From NCBI RefSeq assembly GCF_041381155.1, contig NC_091141.1, positions 24,014,828-24,078,827 of the forward strand: DNA of 64,000 nt, read 5' to 3'. This DNA is from Argopecten irradians. Lineage: Eukaryota; Mollusca; Bivalvia; Pectinida; Pectinidae. The translations under genes were made by a program, and so were the position numbers. Below the pieces are notes generated by a model that saw only the letters and a list, made by a program, of their open reading frames with translations, made no database searches and was not told where the DNA came from. Of the stretch, positions 50,247 to 62,639 are shown piece by piece. Position 1 is the stretch's first letter. Every line of letters starts with the position of its first letter.

Positions 50247-52542
50247 AGATGCAAGAGCGGGCTGTGCATTAAACAGATGTATGGCTCCTATTTATCAATA
50301 AAATACATTAGTGTCTTCCACTCTTGTCTCTTTATTTAACAATGGAGATTTGACGAAGAAAGAAGGTATTAACAGCTCAGATTGCCCTTGAGTAAAACTA
50401 TTAATAGGAGTATCCTTTAAGGGTAAAAAAACTAATGTCGGGGGTAAAAATTTAAGGTCGGTCGGATAACCCTAAACAGACATATCTTTTGGCGTAATGT
50501 TTCTTCGTTGGTATATATGGCTGCTGTACAAAACTGTAATGAATTATACAACCATGTACGGCTATACAGATTATACATTGTGAACTTAAATAAATATATG
50601 GTCTTACCAATGAACTTGTTTACACAAACGTGACCTAGATATGTAGGAAAACCACAAAAATGGTCAGTTACAGAACCTATTTAAACATGTATGAGGTTGA
50701 AATCTGTGTATACACGAATTTATTCCTATTAGAAAGTCTGGATACCGGATTTTTTGTCAGGAATACATACAAGTAGATTTATTTTCGTCTTTAACCCTAC
50801 GTTCCCATTAGTTTTTCACCACACCAGCCGTCCTTCTGTAATGTTTATATTACAAGTAAATACTGAAACATTAGCTATCACTATTGTATCTAAAGCAATA
50901 CCACCGTTTTGTATGTTATTATCAGTTTTTGTATATGTTCGAATATTGAGAAAGCTTTTCTTACGGATAACTTTGTCGACGAACTTGGCTGTACGAATAC
51001 AATGCGGTTATCTGATACGCCAATAAATACCATAAGCTATCGGTAATGGAGGGACAGAAATCGCTATGTAAGAAATTAAGTCCATACTTAGTAGTGTCCA
51101 GCGATAAAGAGATGTTTTCCTGGGCTAATGTGACATTTCCTGAACGCCAGGTTATATCAGAAATTGTACATGGTTACACAAAATCTATTTTTTTTCGCTC
51201 TGTAGTGTTCGCTGTATGATTTTTTTTTTCTTTTCGTGATTTTCTATAAATAGCCACTGAACGCCTGGCATACTGTATGATACAATGTAAAAGGACGAGA
51301 GTTTCACTATTAAATAGAGTCACAGCAGGAATATACCACACCATCTATATAGAGGCCCTTTCCTTAAACGACCCTGTCTGTTAATACGACATTCATCTAA
51401 TCAACCAACAGCATTTCCCACGTGTATAATTCTGCAACGAAACTCTTAAGCCATGTATCTGTCATTGCATACGCATTGACCTTTACTAGAGACAAACCAC
51501 AGGACAAAAAAAATGATATTAATACTTAAATTTGAAACCGATCATAATTACAATAACTATGGTACTCCTATATATACATTGGACGTACAGCCGTTCAATG
51601 GACAATTCATGCTCAATTAGAAAAGGAAGAAGGTATCACAAAGAAAAAATAACCTCTGTAAACATGACATTCAGAGCACGCGCTCACGTACGGATCGCAT
51701 CATTTATGTCTCGAAGTGTTTGTTCTCTAATATCAAAGATAGCGAAACGTCCGCACCTTGGAAAGTAATTAAAAATATGCTTGGAAATATCGCCATTGTT
51801 TCTTTATGGGAGAAATCGTGCTTTTATTTCAACTGAGAATGTCTGTTATCACAAGCGACACTCGCCGACTCTTGTCATCATTAACAGGGATACTGGCTGA
51901 CCATTCTTAGGGGGAAATCAAGATTTATTTGACTTGTGGGCAAAGAAAGCCTAAGAAATTCAAAGTTTGATGAGACATTAGCATCGACTATTTCTGTTTG
52001 AACAGCTCCGTCCAGTGTGTTTGTGTCAAATCGATCAGACCCAAAGCACGTCATCCCCCTAGTCACGTGACAAAAGAGCACCCAGCGAGCTGGACATCTT
52101 GATAGCTTTGAAGGCAGTCAGTACAAGCAGCAGTACTAATTCAATATTTAAACCTTAATTATTAAGTGGTCTAGAGCAAACTACACCTGTCTTGTTTCCA
52201 CGCATCAAAAAACGCATTGCGCATGCTTAGCTGTCATATACCAAACAGCGCTGTCATAGCGCGGTAATTAGGATCACTTCAGTGTTTGCTTATCTTGACA
52301 ACTGATTCAACACTGTTGCATCGTGTTTTACTCGCTGACATGTCTGTGTTAGAGCGACGCTTGGTTGTCATGTAGTAACCATCATGCATGTAGCCTGCAG
52401 ACACCGAACCTCCCTCATCACTACAGCAACTTGTGTGAAATCGATGGAAACGTACGAGCCGCTCTAAGATTGTGTTCCGCGTGTTTTTGTAACATTCAAC
52501 TTGTTTTCGAAAAAGCATGATGTGTCTTAAATAGCAAAAAAC

Positions 52543-53145
52543 ATGGAATCTCTACAGACAAGTAAGAGATCTATTTTTGCTCCCAAATCATCATTAATTC
52601 CGAGACTGTCGGAATCACATAATCGCCGAAATTCCAACAAAATTGTCATTAATGTTGGCGGTGTTCGGTTTGAAACTTACAAAACGACACTTAAAAGTAT
52701 ACCGGATACCAGATTATCCTGGTTGACGGACCACTCCGGACATAATCCGGATTATGATCCTTTAACCGGAGAATATTTTTTCGATCGACATTCCGGGATG
52801 TTCCAAATGATCCTGAATTACTACCGGACTGGAAAGTTGCACGTGTCTATGGACGTCTGTGGTCCAGCGTTTGAGGAAGAATTAGCCTTTTGGGGCTTGG
52901 ATGAGACCCAGATTGAGCCCTGTTGTTGGCACACGTACAGAGCCCATAGGGACGCACAGGAAACCCTGGCTGAGTTCGAGGGAACAGAAAATGACGTGGA
53001 GAGTGATAACGAGGAGGAGTTTGAAATGAGACAAAAGTTCGGTATTTCTGAGGATTTCAAACAAGTAGAGGTTTCCCGTTGGAATAAATGGAGACCAAAA
53101 GTGTGGCGATTCCTTGATGACCCGAAAGCAAATAAAATTTCAAAG
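52543..53145 (+). CDS. Shaw/Kv3-type voltage-gated K+ channel, first coding exon
   Basis: 201 codons from ATG (52543, A at -3) to a GTAAGA donor, phase 0; only the N-terminal cytoplasmic part is here. Residues ~33-130 form a T1 (BTB) tetramerisation domain, opening with NKIVINVGGVRFETYKTTL. The zinc motif H-x5-C-x20-C-C is complete (His100, Cys106, Cys127, Cys128) and marks a non-Shaker class. FEEELAFWGLDETQIEPCCW followed by TYRAHRDAQETL is typical of Shaw/Kv3. A Glu/Asp-rich linker follows (about residues 145-160), then RPKVWRFLDDPKANKISK, which in the family runs directly into S1. The family splits exons at about this point, so the S1-S6 exon is expected downstream. It is not found in the remaining 10.8 kb, so it must lie beyond the right edge. 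The upstream AUG context and absence of an in-frame extension support this start. Confidence 0.9.
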
Positions 53146-53725
53146 GTAAGAATACGCATTAATCAGAGACCTCATGTTTAAAAGGGATAGTGTGAACTAC
53201 TTTAGTTTTGCGAGACACCAATGTTTCCTTAATTTCGTGAGAGAGCTCACATATTAGTTCAAATGATTCGTGAATAATTGTATAAAACTTACATATCAAT
53301 GCACCATTATCCCTGGAAACATAAAATAGTGAGTTCATGTATTCGTGAGTATGTTGAAAGTACACGGGAAAAAATGAAGTGGTTTTCAGTAACTTATAAT
53401 TATGGTTTTTATCATTATTAGAAATTTTATTTTTGGGTGAAGAAGGCCTATAGTGGCTGAACATATATTCCATAGATTGATTTTTTAAGTTACTTTGAAT
53501 TTATTTTGGCCTTTTATTTCAGATTATTAATACATTAGCTTTATACCATGTTTATCCCTATTATAACTATTATAATATTTATACAATAACACATTGTTTA
53601 GTATGAGTATATCAGTTTTGTTGTACCATACAGCTAATTGAAAGAAGATAGTTATACAAGTGAAACACAATAACAGTTGCCTGATCTATTACTTAACTAT
53701 CGGTTTTGTCAATACTATATAAATA

Positions 53726-53850
53726 CTACCTGCATTAGAGGGTGACATTGCCTAGTGTCATCCCGAGGATATCACCGGTTCGCCTCGGGTGACAGTGATA
53801 TTCCGAGGGGTGACACTAGGCACTGTAACCCTCTAATGCAGATAGTAGAG
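53726..53850. repeat. Foldback MITE with 53-base arms
   Basis: The left arm TACTACCTGCATTAGAGGG ... GCCTAGTGTCATCCCGAGG is mirrored by CGAGGGGTGACACTAGGCAC ... CTAATGCAGATAGTA. A short form of the same end (CCTGCATTAGAGGG ... CCCTCTAAAGTAGTA) closes the repeat at 21.7 kb. Confidence 0.75.
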
Positions 53851-54554
53851 AGCGCATCGAACTCTTGTGATAGAGGTGTCTCGATAACGTTATTCTATGT
53901 AAATCATCCAATATATGTAGAGTTGAAAAACTTTCTCAATAACCGGAAACAGGAAGTCAACACAAGATCCAGCATCGCGCAAGACAGTGTTAAAAGTCAC
54001 ACTGTCGCGTGATTACGAAATCACACTCTCGTGTGATTACAAACAAGTAACGCTTGGAAAAAATCAAAATGAAAACATTAGTGAAAGATAAACCTTCCAG
54101 TTAATTCTTACCTGAATCTAACAATTACATTTTGTCCTGGATCTTAACTTAAAAGCCGTCTTACGTGTGCAGTTGCTTCGGAATTTTACGCCTGGCAACG
54201 GAGAATGACGTTGAGATATAATTTGTAGCCGCAATCACGTGTTTTTGCAGAAAGTGAAAGTAGAAGTATTTATGTTCAATATTGTTTTTCTTGTTACAAA
54301 CTCAATGCCAGTAATTCAGCAAAGCTATTATTCTAATAATTAATAATTCTATAAATGGTTTCTAGCATTACAGTTATTCAGCGCACCCAAGCAGCTATAA
54401 AAACAAAACACATGTCAATATCGATAAGACTGATGGGTCAGGGGGATTACTCTTTCCTCGTTGGAAATCCTTCATTTACCTGACATATTTCTATTTAGTA
54501 ACACAGTTAAAAATAATAAACCAAAGAATGGATTAACTGCTGCGTTCTCAGATA

Positions 54555-55030
54555 GGCTTTTCCTAAAATTATATTATATTATTTATCTTATTATACCCAA
54601 AGTCTAGAAACAAAACTAGTTTTCAAGTATTTGTAATCTATTGAAACATTTTAACTGATTTAAACAAATGTCGAACAGTCTGATAAACAGACTAATTTGG
54701 CAAAACTATTACTAAATACCTCCAGATAAATTTTGAAGCGTCGCTTCAAAAAACAAAGAAGGCGTCGAAAAAAGAAACGAGTGCGCATCTTTTTCGGGCG
54801 GTTAATATGTTGCACTGTCAAAAACACACTATCACCCGTTGCAGTGGGGTTGCTACGGACGTGTCTTTTGTTTCCTATTGTTCTACATAATGTTACCTGC
54901 CGTGTGATAATGTAAATAACCAAATATCTTTCGACCAATCAGAATGCAGGATTCTCACTTGAGGTATAATAATGTAAAATACCAAATATCTCTCGACCAA
55001 TCACAATACAGGATTCTCACTTGAGGTAAA
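54555..55030 (-). repeat. Dispersed repeat, reverse copy of 21.0-21.7 kb
   Basis: Reads on the minus strand as the element at 21015, with the same TTGAAGCGACGCTTCAAAA hairpin, AACCGCCCGAAAAAGATGCG and CTCAAGTGAGAATCCTG end. The end segment (tcaagtgagaatcctg ... attggtcgagag) is present twice here (about 54900-54965 and 54966-55030). The ~340 bases found in the other copy at 21300-21640 are absent. Confidence 0.65.
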
Positions 55031-57099
55031 ATATAATAAATTAGTGCCATTTTTTACCAAAATGATATTCGAAAAACAAATAGTAGACAAATCAAAGGTC
55101 TTCGAGACTGATTCCATAGGAATGCATTGCTATTATCTTACAATATAACTGATTTGTTCTAATGCGATACTTAGGAAAGTAGAAATGACGAGGTTTTACA
55201 GAGCCATCTCGACTTTCCGTGTCGAGCACGAAAATGCACCTTGTATAGTAAGAAACTAACTCTGAAATCGCTTTATCATGCAATCAATGGTTTATAAATG
55301 ACATTCAAAATTATGCGAGACACTTATTTGTTGCCCAGGACACATGCATTCTCTTAAAACTGAGAGTGTACTCCTTTTTAATGAGATGGGAAATAGAGAT
55401 AAGCGCCTTCGTAAACAAATCCTGTAAATCTGTGGGGTTTTTTTTTAATTCAGAGTATGATATCAATGAAACATTGAAATACTCTGAAAATAATCATTCC
55501 CCAATAAAGAGCTATTTACAGTATGTAGTCTACCTTTGTCATGAGCCAAAAAAGCTGATATTGCAATACGGAGGTTTCGATATCGTCAAAGACTGACGCC
55601 ACGTTTTGATGGATTGTGAACGGCGGGGTTAATTAAGGAAAAAAGGTTCCTTTAGATGTACAACAAATTCACGTAAATCGTATTGACGGATAAGACATTT
55701 CGTATTGACAGATAAACCTCAGCTTTATACTGCGACAGTTGTAGGATAAAATGTAATAAACGTGTCATTTTCATTTGGCTGAACTTGGGCTGAAATTCGC
55801 AACAAAGGAAGCTAGTAATAGCTTGTGATGTTGCCTCTTGATTGTCTTGACAGTTACTCGTGTGTTTAGCAAAATTAGTATGAAAGTCAATATCTCATTT
55901 TTTAGACAAAAAAATAATTTCTAATATGTATTCGTGAGTGTGGTAAACTGGTACAGACGGTTTCCATATTCCCAATGAGAGATGTCACTACCCAACCGTT
56001 TTGAGAGTCACTCATAGATAGATAGCATGACTAATGCCATGAATCATATTGCGTATACATAAAATTCCCTTTTCCGAAGCTAAAAGGTTTTCTATAAAAA
56101 AGCGGTTTTAAGTACATGTTGATCTCTGGTATAACGAATTTCTGAGATTTGACCGAAAACGTCTCATATGATTTCTGTTAACTCTACTTAAAGCTATTTT
56201 AAGTAATGTTTTCTATTGATCGTAATCGGTTGAAAATTTGCAGTATTTACATAAAAAACATTACGTCATTTTGGCCTCTATACATTTAGCTATTAAACAC
56301 TTCTAGTTCCCCAATATCAGGGATGCGTATGGTCACGTACCGACTGTATATCTATAATTTTCTCCTGTTCCGTCACTAGCCATACCTGATACAATGTACG
56401 CAGTTCACTGGTCTTATTTGGTATATCAACCCACTAAATAGCCAATAGAAACGAATCGAAAAATTAAAAATAAAATATCACATGTTTAAAAGCAATATTT
56501 TTGCATACTGCAAAGAAAAATATTTGCAACCAAGCATATTTTGTTTTCTTTTGTTTCGTTGGTGTGTTCTCTGATGGTGTTCATTGTCTTTACAATCCAT
56601 AAGGGCTGTAAGTAAATTAACAAATTACAAGGTCGTTTAAGTCAGACTGTTACGAAAATAGCAAATCGAATCGAGTCATCTGATGCTTTATCTGTGTGGT
56701 GTTACTTAAATGGGCAACTATCCTTAAAATCGACCGATAAATGGCGTTGAGAGTAATGTATTCCAGTCCTTTTGTTATTTCGAAGTCGGCAATCTATAAT
56801 TAATATTTTAATGTTTGAGTTAGGTTGAAGATCTATTGAAACTTTGATATGGGCAAAATTATTTCTAGTTTTACAGATTTCTCGAATCTCGAACAGTTCG
56901 TAATAATAAAATCGCTGACTTCGCAGTTTCCCATCCAAAGTCTTGAGGTCACCTTGTGCCCTTCATTGATAATACGTACTATATGGTAGCTTGCTAATGG
57001 ACTTATTTAAGCATTAGACTATATTTTGTATGAAATATGGTCTTGATAGATACAAGAGCTTTGCAACGCCCATTACAAAATGAATGTCTGCAAATATCA

Positions 57100-57880
57100 T
57101 TTATATAGACTATTGGTACATCACGTGACAGAATACTTGATTCTGATTGGCTACACACATATGTACTATTTGCAATAGTGCCCGGGCAAGCTGGCACTAT
57201 TGAAGTGGCGGGAAATGGAACGTGTATGTATTGTGACGTCAACTTTACATGGCGTCATTATAACATTGCGCTTCGACCAAGACGTCAAGATGGCGGACAG
57301 GCTGTTGTGTGAGGGGATGGAAGCAAATGTTGCTTTTGTACAAGAGACAGTTATTTATGTTCTATATTGATTTACTTTTAAATCTCTTTGTGAAGCTGAA
57401 TCCCACTTAATAGAATCACAGATTTCTGCGACAATTCATATGTTGTACTTTTAATGTGACAACGTGGTGTGGAAATGAAAATAACGTTGCGAGATATCGC
57501 CTGACGTGCTTCTGCTACGATGACATGAAAACAGGTCTCATGTGAGGATGATGTACTAAACCCATTATGGCTCAACCAGGCCATAATAGATAAATAGGAT
57601 CTTTTCCTACCTTGAGGGTAGGACAGAGAATTCTCCCATACTTTACCGTGGTTGCTAGGGAAAAGATATCTCTATCTTACACAGGGGGTGTAAGACAGCT
57701 CACACGAGCTAGACAATAACGTGACGTCATCAATATATACGGCGTAACTGCGGCGCGCATTGTAGATGACGTCATCAATTTTGACGCTAACGACGTTCCT
57801 GCGATCATGGCGCGATGAAAAAGCTGAAAACCAAGTGGAATTTCATCATTTTTTCTACTAAGTATGGGAGAAAAAGAATC
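57100..57880. repeat. Composite repeat region left of a foldback
   Basis: Contains several GTGACGTCA / TGACGTCATCAA words, a short inverted pair around AATAGTGCCCGGGCAAGCTGGCACTATT-type sequence (57175-57205), and CCTACCTTGAGGGTAGG (57608-57624). It looks like nested MITE remains; limits uncertain. No gene recognised. Confidence 0.35.
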
Positions 57881-57882
57881 AA

Positions 57883-58021
57883 ACATGGGTCTGTGAAATG
57901 GACAGGGATATCTCAACCCTCGTGAAAGATTTTGGCCGTAAACCCTCGGCAAGCCTCGGGTTGACCGGCCAAAATCTTTCACTCGAGTTGAGATATCCCT
58001 GTCCACTTCACTGACCCATGT
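57883..58021. repeat. Foldback MITE with 55-base arms
   Basis: The left arm ACATGGGTCTGTGAAATGG ... GTGAAAGATTTTGGCC is mirrored by GGCCAAAATCTTTCACTCG ... CACTGACCCATGT with few mismatches. The loop is CCCTCGGCAAGCCTCGGG, itself partly palindromic. Confidence 0.8.
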
Positions 58022-58033
58022 AAGATTCTATTA

Positions 58034-58118
58034 ATCTCTACCCGAGGAGGAGATTCACGACTGTGTAATCCGAGGCTTGCCGAGAGTTACTGTTGTGAAT
58101 CTCTTCCGAGGGTAGATA
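58034..58118. repeat. Small foldback next to 57883-58021
   Basis: TCTCTACCCGAGGAGGAGAT against ATCTCTTCCGAGGGTAGAT, with GTAATCCGAGGCTTGCCGAG in the loop. The loop word GAGGCTTGCCGAG is the reverse complement of the neighbour's CTCGGCAAGCCTC, so the two are related or nested. Confidence 0.6.
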
Positions 58119-60215
58119 TTTCCCTGTCTAGATTTGTGATTTTTTATGATTCTTTTCTGCCCCTTTAATTTAAAAGAAATGTTGAAAACTATAAACTGTC
58201 TTCCCGATTTCAAAAAAACAAATTTACTAAGTCTATCAAATTGAAGATTCTTATTATACTTCGTAACAAACTTTTGAAAACTGGTTGCAGTGTGACAAAC
58301 AGAAATCTCAATCATTTTGAAATACTCAACATGATATTAACATATATTGTGATGATAAAACTGGGTCAGACATTGGTAATCTATAAAGTCCAATACACAT
58401 ACCTATTTGAGCACGAGTCAATAGCGAAATAGATACATAGATATTATTTCGTGATACCTTTCCCATTTCCGTATGGTATAGCATTATCGATCTTTGTTAT
58501 TTGCTTCATCATGATGGCATGTTCTAATTTGGAATAAAAACTTATCTAACATGATTAGATTATAAGGAGTGATTTTAAAAATTATATGCGATGTAATGTA
58601 GTGGCAATTGTATGAATTAAATCTTGATGAGCATTCATGGTGGTATCAGATATCCCTTAATCAAATTTCGTCCCAACATTACTGATGAAAAACCGTATAC
58701 TATATCGATCAATGATAAAATCGAAATTAAGTGATGGCACGATGATATGCGGGAGGAAAACCACGTGATACGTTTCTGTGCGACAGTGCGGGCTGACCTT
58801 ATCCCCTTTGTCTGAAAGATCTACATCCGCATGTAGACTCAGTGTCTGGCGGAGTAATCGCATCGGGCCTGTTGACACATATCTACTTAAAAAGACATTT
58901 CGTACAATAAAAAGAAGAAATCGAATTTATATAATTTGTAAAATCGGTATATGTTTGATTTCAAGGATACTGTCGTTCAGAAATGTATTATCTCAGGTTG
59001 AAGGTGTATATAAAAGAATTCAGTGGAGAATTCCCACTATTCTATAGAGGGCATCACTAACATTTCGTGAAAATTGAGAGAATATTTCCAATTAATATCA
59101 GATTCATTATATGAATTTCCTTGGAATTCGGGACATCTATCATGACTAATTGTCAGTGATACAATTTATGTAATGCGATATACAATGGATTACATTCATC
59201 ACTACATTGTGTACATTCACTTTATTAGGGTTTACCTTTTCCATATAATGTCGTATCAAATGTAGAAAGTTAGATCTTTACACTAATTCCTACTTATATT
59301 TCCATCTTTCGTAAACATCTAACATGGCCTTCTCTTGAAAGACATTCTCGATATTCGAAGGGGTACTACCACTGTCGTTATATCCACCCATGGCTTATAT
59401 CATTGCAGGACTGAAGGCTTTGTGTTTTGACAACAAATGAGCTTGTAGGTTGGTCCTTTATGCATATCAACAGAATTATATAACAGTATAATGTACTTTG
59501 TTTGACAATGTCGCTTTGAATTTGGTCGTCGCTTTCCCTGCAATCGTCAAGGGACATTTCTGCGGGCTTGAATATGGTCAGATATACTCTTCTGCACTAC
59601 CTTTTGTTTTGCTATGAAATAGTACAGGGATGGATAGAAGTACAGTGAATGTAACCGCTGGAGTATCGAGGATGTCTAAATGGACGGATGACACTGACTG
59701 TTTGATGATATTTCCACGAGAAAAATATCTTGTTGCTCTTACAAAATTTTGACATTAAATTCAGAGAAAAAAACATGTACTGACAACCGATATTACTTTT
59801 AAAATGTCTATTTTCAATAGCTTACTCCTCTGAATAATGACAAGACTTAATCGAGGTTCGAGTAGGTTGATGAAGGTTATGGAAATTCGATATGAGTATA
59901 GACTTCTTCTGTGCCAATTTATTTCCCTAGTGGCCGGTACTCGATGTCCATTATTCGATTGGTATCGTAACTTGACATGAATGTGATTTGTATGGACGTT
60001 ACTGTCGGTGTGGCTAAGGACACTTCATCTACATAAACTCTAGGTAATGGTATGACATTGTACGAATTTTATGCTTGAAATATTGTAATTGCGGAATCAG
60101 GAATTTGATATTATGTCAACGTTCTTTGTTGTCAAAAATATGTAGGTCTTGTTTCAATCAAATTTATAGTTCAGATTTCTGGATCCAATGCAATGCTCCC
60201 GTCCCGTTTTTATAC

Positions 60216-60348
60216 AATGACTGACCTAATTTCAGGTGGATACTGGGAGTTATCAACCCTCCAGAGTCATATAAACCGAGGTTAGGGCCTCATGTCTTAT
60301 CACTTACTCGGGTTGTAATTCACTATATCCACCTGAAAACAAGTCATT
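60216..60348. repeat. Foldback MITE with ~25-base arms
   Basis: AATGACTGACCTAATTTCAG plus GTGGATA at the left and TATCCACCTGAAAACAAGTC plus ATT at the right. A short inner pair (GGGAGTTATCAACCCTCC) lies next to the left arm. Confidence 0.6.
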
Positions 60349-61674
60349 AACGGATCTATTGTATGAAATTGACAGCCCCTTTAAAACATTACAGTGCACC
60401 AACATTGACAGAATGATATTTAACAAATAATTGCAATGTACTTTTTCCAAGAGTAGCTTGCCTTCATTGCTTATGTTTCTGTCCGTCTGACATTCTTGTA
60501 TGTTTTCCGTTCTATAGAAGCTGATGACCGTTGATCACAATACGTTTGGTGCCTTCTGCTAGATTTTGCCAACTATAATGAGTCTACAATAGGTTATCAT
60601 GACGTCCATGAATTTGGAAAGCCCTTTTACGCTATATTTGGGTACGACTTAACGTCAAAAGTGATTATGACATCACGTTTTTCGCCGCTGATTTTGGGGT
60701 TGATATTGCATTTGATGAATACTTCTGAGAAACGTATAGAAACACAGCAAAAACGCCAATTATATAATAAATTTGGTTAACACGCCTCCTTTCCGCCATA
60801 CATACTTAGCATATATAATGTTTATCTTGTTTCTTCGACATTTGAAAACCTATCGATGCATTTCAACAAACAGCGATAAAGATTATTAATTAAGTTTCCT
60901 GAAATTGCTACATAATTTCGCCATATGTCTAGATAACAAAATAAGTGAAAACTAGATTTTAAAATAAATTAATATTAATGAAAAGTCATTCGCAGACACG
61001 TGAGAACGAGAAACTATTTCGACAGTGTCTCAACGCTTTTAGTTCATCCAAGATCTTTCAAATGAGAAGATGCAATAATGTATTAGAATAAAAAATTTTC
61101 TTCACTTATCGTGTACTTTGGTATATGGAATTCTTCGCGTCTGGATTTTTATGTCATCGATCCAACTAATTTTGCTTTCACTTATAATTCACAATAAAGT
61201 CGAATCATGATAATTAGCGATTCTTCCTCGAAATAAATCTGCACGCACTTTACGCATATTGAAACAAACCAGCTCATTTGACTCTTAGCGTATAATGTAA
61301 AGTTGAGAAGAAAGCTATCATGATTTTTGGCAAATTGTATATCAGATTAAAATTGTACTGTGTAACTTGGATGTGCTGTTCTAATTGAGGTTTTGGATTC
61401 ATTTCTCCATAAACTTCTTCATATGGTGTTAGGTACATGCTGCACAAGTGAATGAAGTTTTGTAGATTTGTATGGAATTTATCAAATTAATTCACTTCGT
61501 ATTCATCTTCAGTTTTTGATATCTTTAGGGATCATGACTATGGCTGTCAGCATTTATCATCGTTAGATGGTAAGTTTCATAATTACTGTCCGCAATTCTA
61601 GGATACATGAAAAGGCAGGTGAATTTAGGTAATCTAGAAACCAGAACAAATTCAGTAAATATGATTTTGTGATT

Positions 61675-61805
61675 GGTTTGGTTTTATTAGTTTAACGTCC
61701 TATTAATGGACAGTGTCATGTAAGGACATGCCAGATTTGTTGGTGGAGGAAAGCCGGAGTCCCGAAGAAAAAACACCGACTAACGGTCAGTACCTGGCAG
61801 AGGTG
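61675..61805 (-). repeat. SINE, 3' half, minus orientation
   Basis: Plus-strand order is GGTTTTATTAGTTTAACGTC, CTATTAATGGACAG, GGAGGAAAGCCGGAGTCCCG, CACCGACTAACGGTCAGTAC and CTGGCA. This is the reverse complement of the SINE body and tail, and one of the better-preserved bodies here. Confidence 0.5.
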
Positions 61806-62639
61806 GAAGACTTGTGGTAATATCGTGTGATACTACCTTGTTTTACTCATTAATGATTTAAAATCTGTCACATTTCGACACCAGTCCGGTGTTTGGAATT
61901 TAATATTTACAAATGTACCTAGATAAATATGATACAGGTTTTCTCTTTTTCTCGATCGTGTAATAGTTTGACGAAACAAATTTATACATATGTTTCGGGT
62001 CAAACAACTCGTTTCAGTATTTATTTTTCTGGAATGCGATATCCAATAATAACGTCGAAATCTTATTTAGGAAGAATGAAATACTTTCTTGATCTTAAAT
62101 TTTTACGGTGAACGTATGTACTGGTTATTTCCGTTTGGACTACCAGGTGCATCTAATGCGTTGAAGATGGTGAACTTATTTGATGAAGCCATTCACCACA
62201 ACGAACTGATATCTGAAATCCTGTGTTTTTCCCAGGCGATGTTGTAATGCTTGATAAGTGTAATATAGTGATTGAACGACAGTGACCGAACGCAATGTAC
62301 TTATTAAAAGGACTCACTACGAGTGTATAGATGCTTTGATGATGCCAATGAGGGAAGAACTATTGAAATTGTTAATAAACTTAAATACTTATAATACATG
62401 TTAAAACACAGTAGGCATGAATCCTTTTGTTCTTTTTGTGTTATATTTCAGGGAATGTACAGGACTTACCAATAACTGGTCGATAAGTGACCTGTAGCCG
62501 GTTTATATTAAGACTTTGGCCCTTGCCCGGTTTATATGTGGTCAATATTTTGACAGTCACTTATAAACCAGATAAAGGTAAATCCTAAAATCATGCAGAT
62601 TAGAAGTTTGAACGTACACCAAACTGGTAGTGTTTCATA

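Larger units (their letters stand above)
41637..52542. other. Gene-poor region between GGT and the Kv channel exon
   Basis: Nearly 11 kb without a supported coding exon. It holds the MITEs and tandem repeats listed separately, long AT-rich stretches, and two homopolymers (31 A at 49477-49507; 20 T at 50112-50131). Upstream promoters or non-coding 5' exons of the channel gene may lie here. One candidate is a strong donor (CCCG|GTAAGTAAG) near 48483, but it is next to a repeat and has no further support. Confidence 0.4.

Noticed and set aside
54733-54915. Open frame for a strongly basic protein (KKQRRRRKKKR)
   Set aside because: Lies inside the dispersed repeat shared in reverse with 21.2 kb; its composition comes from the repeat.
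57677-58006. 109-codon minus-strand open frame
   Set aside because: Spans a foldback element; the frame stays open because the palindrome lacks stops.
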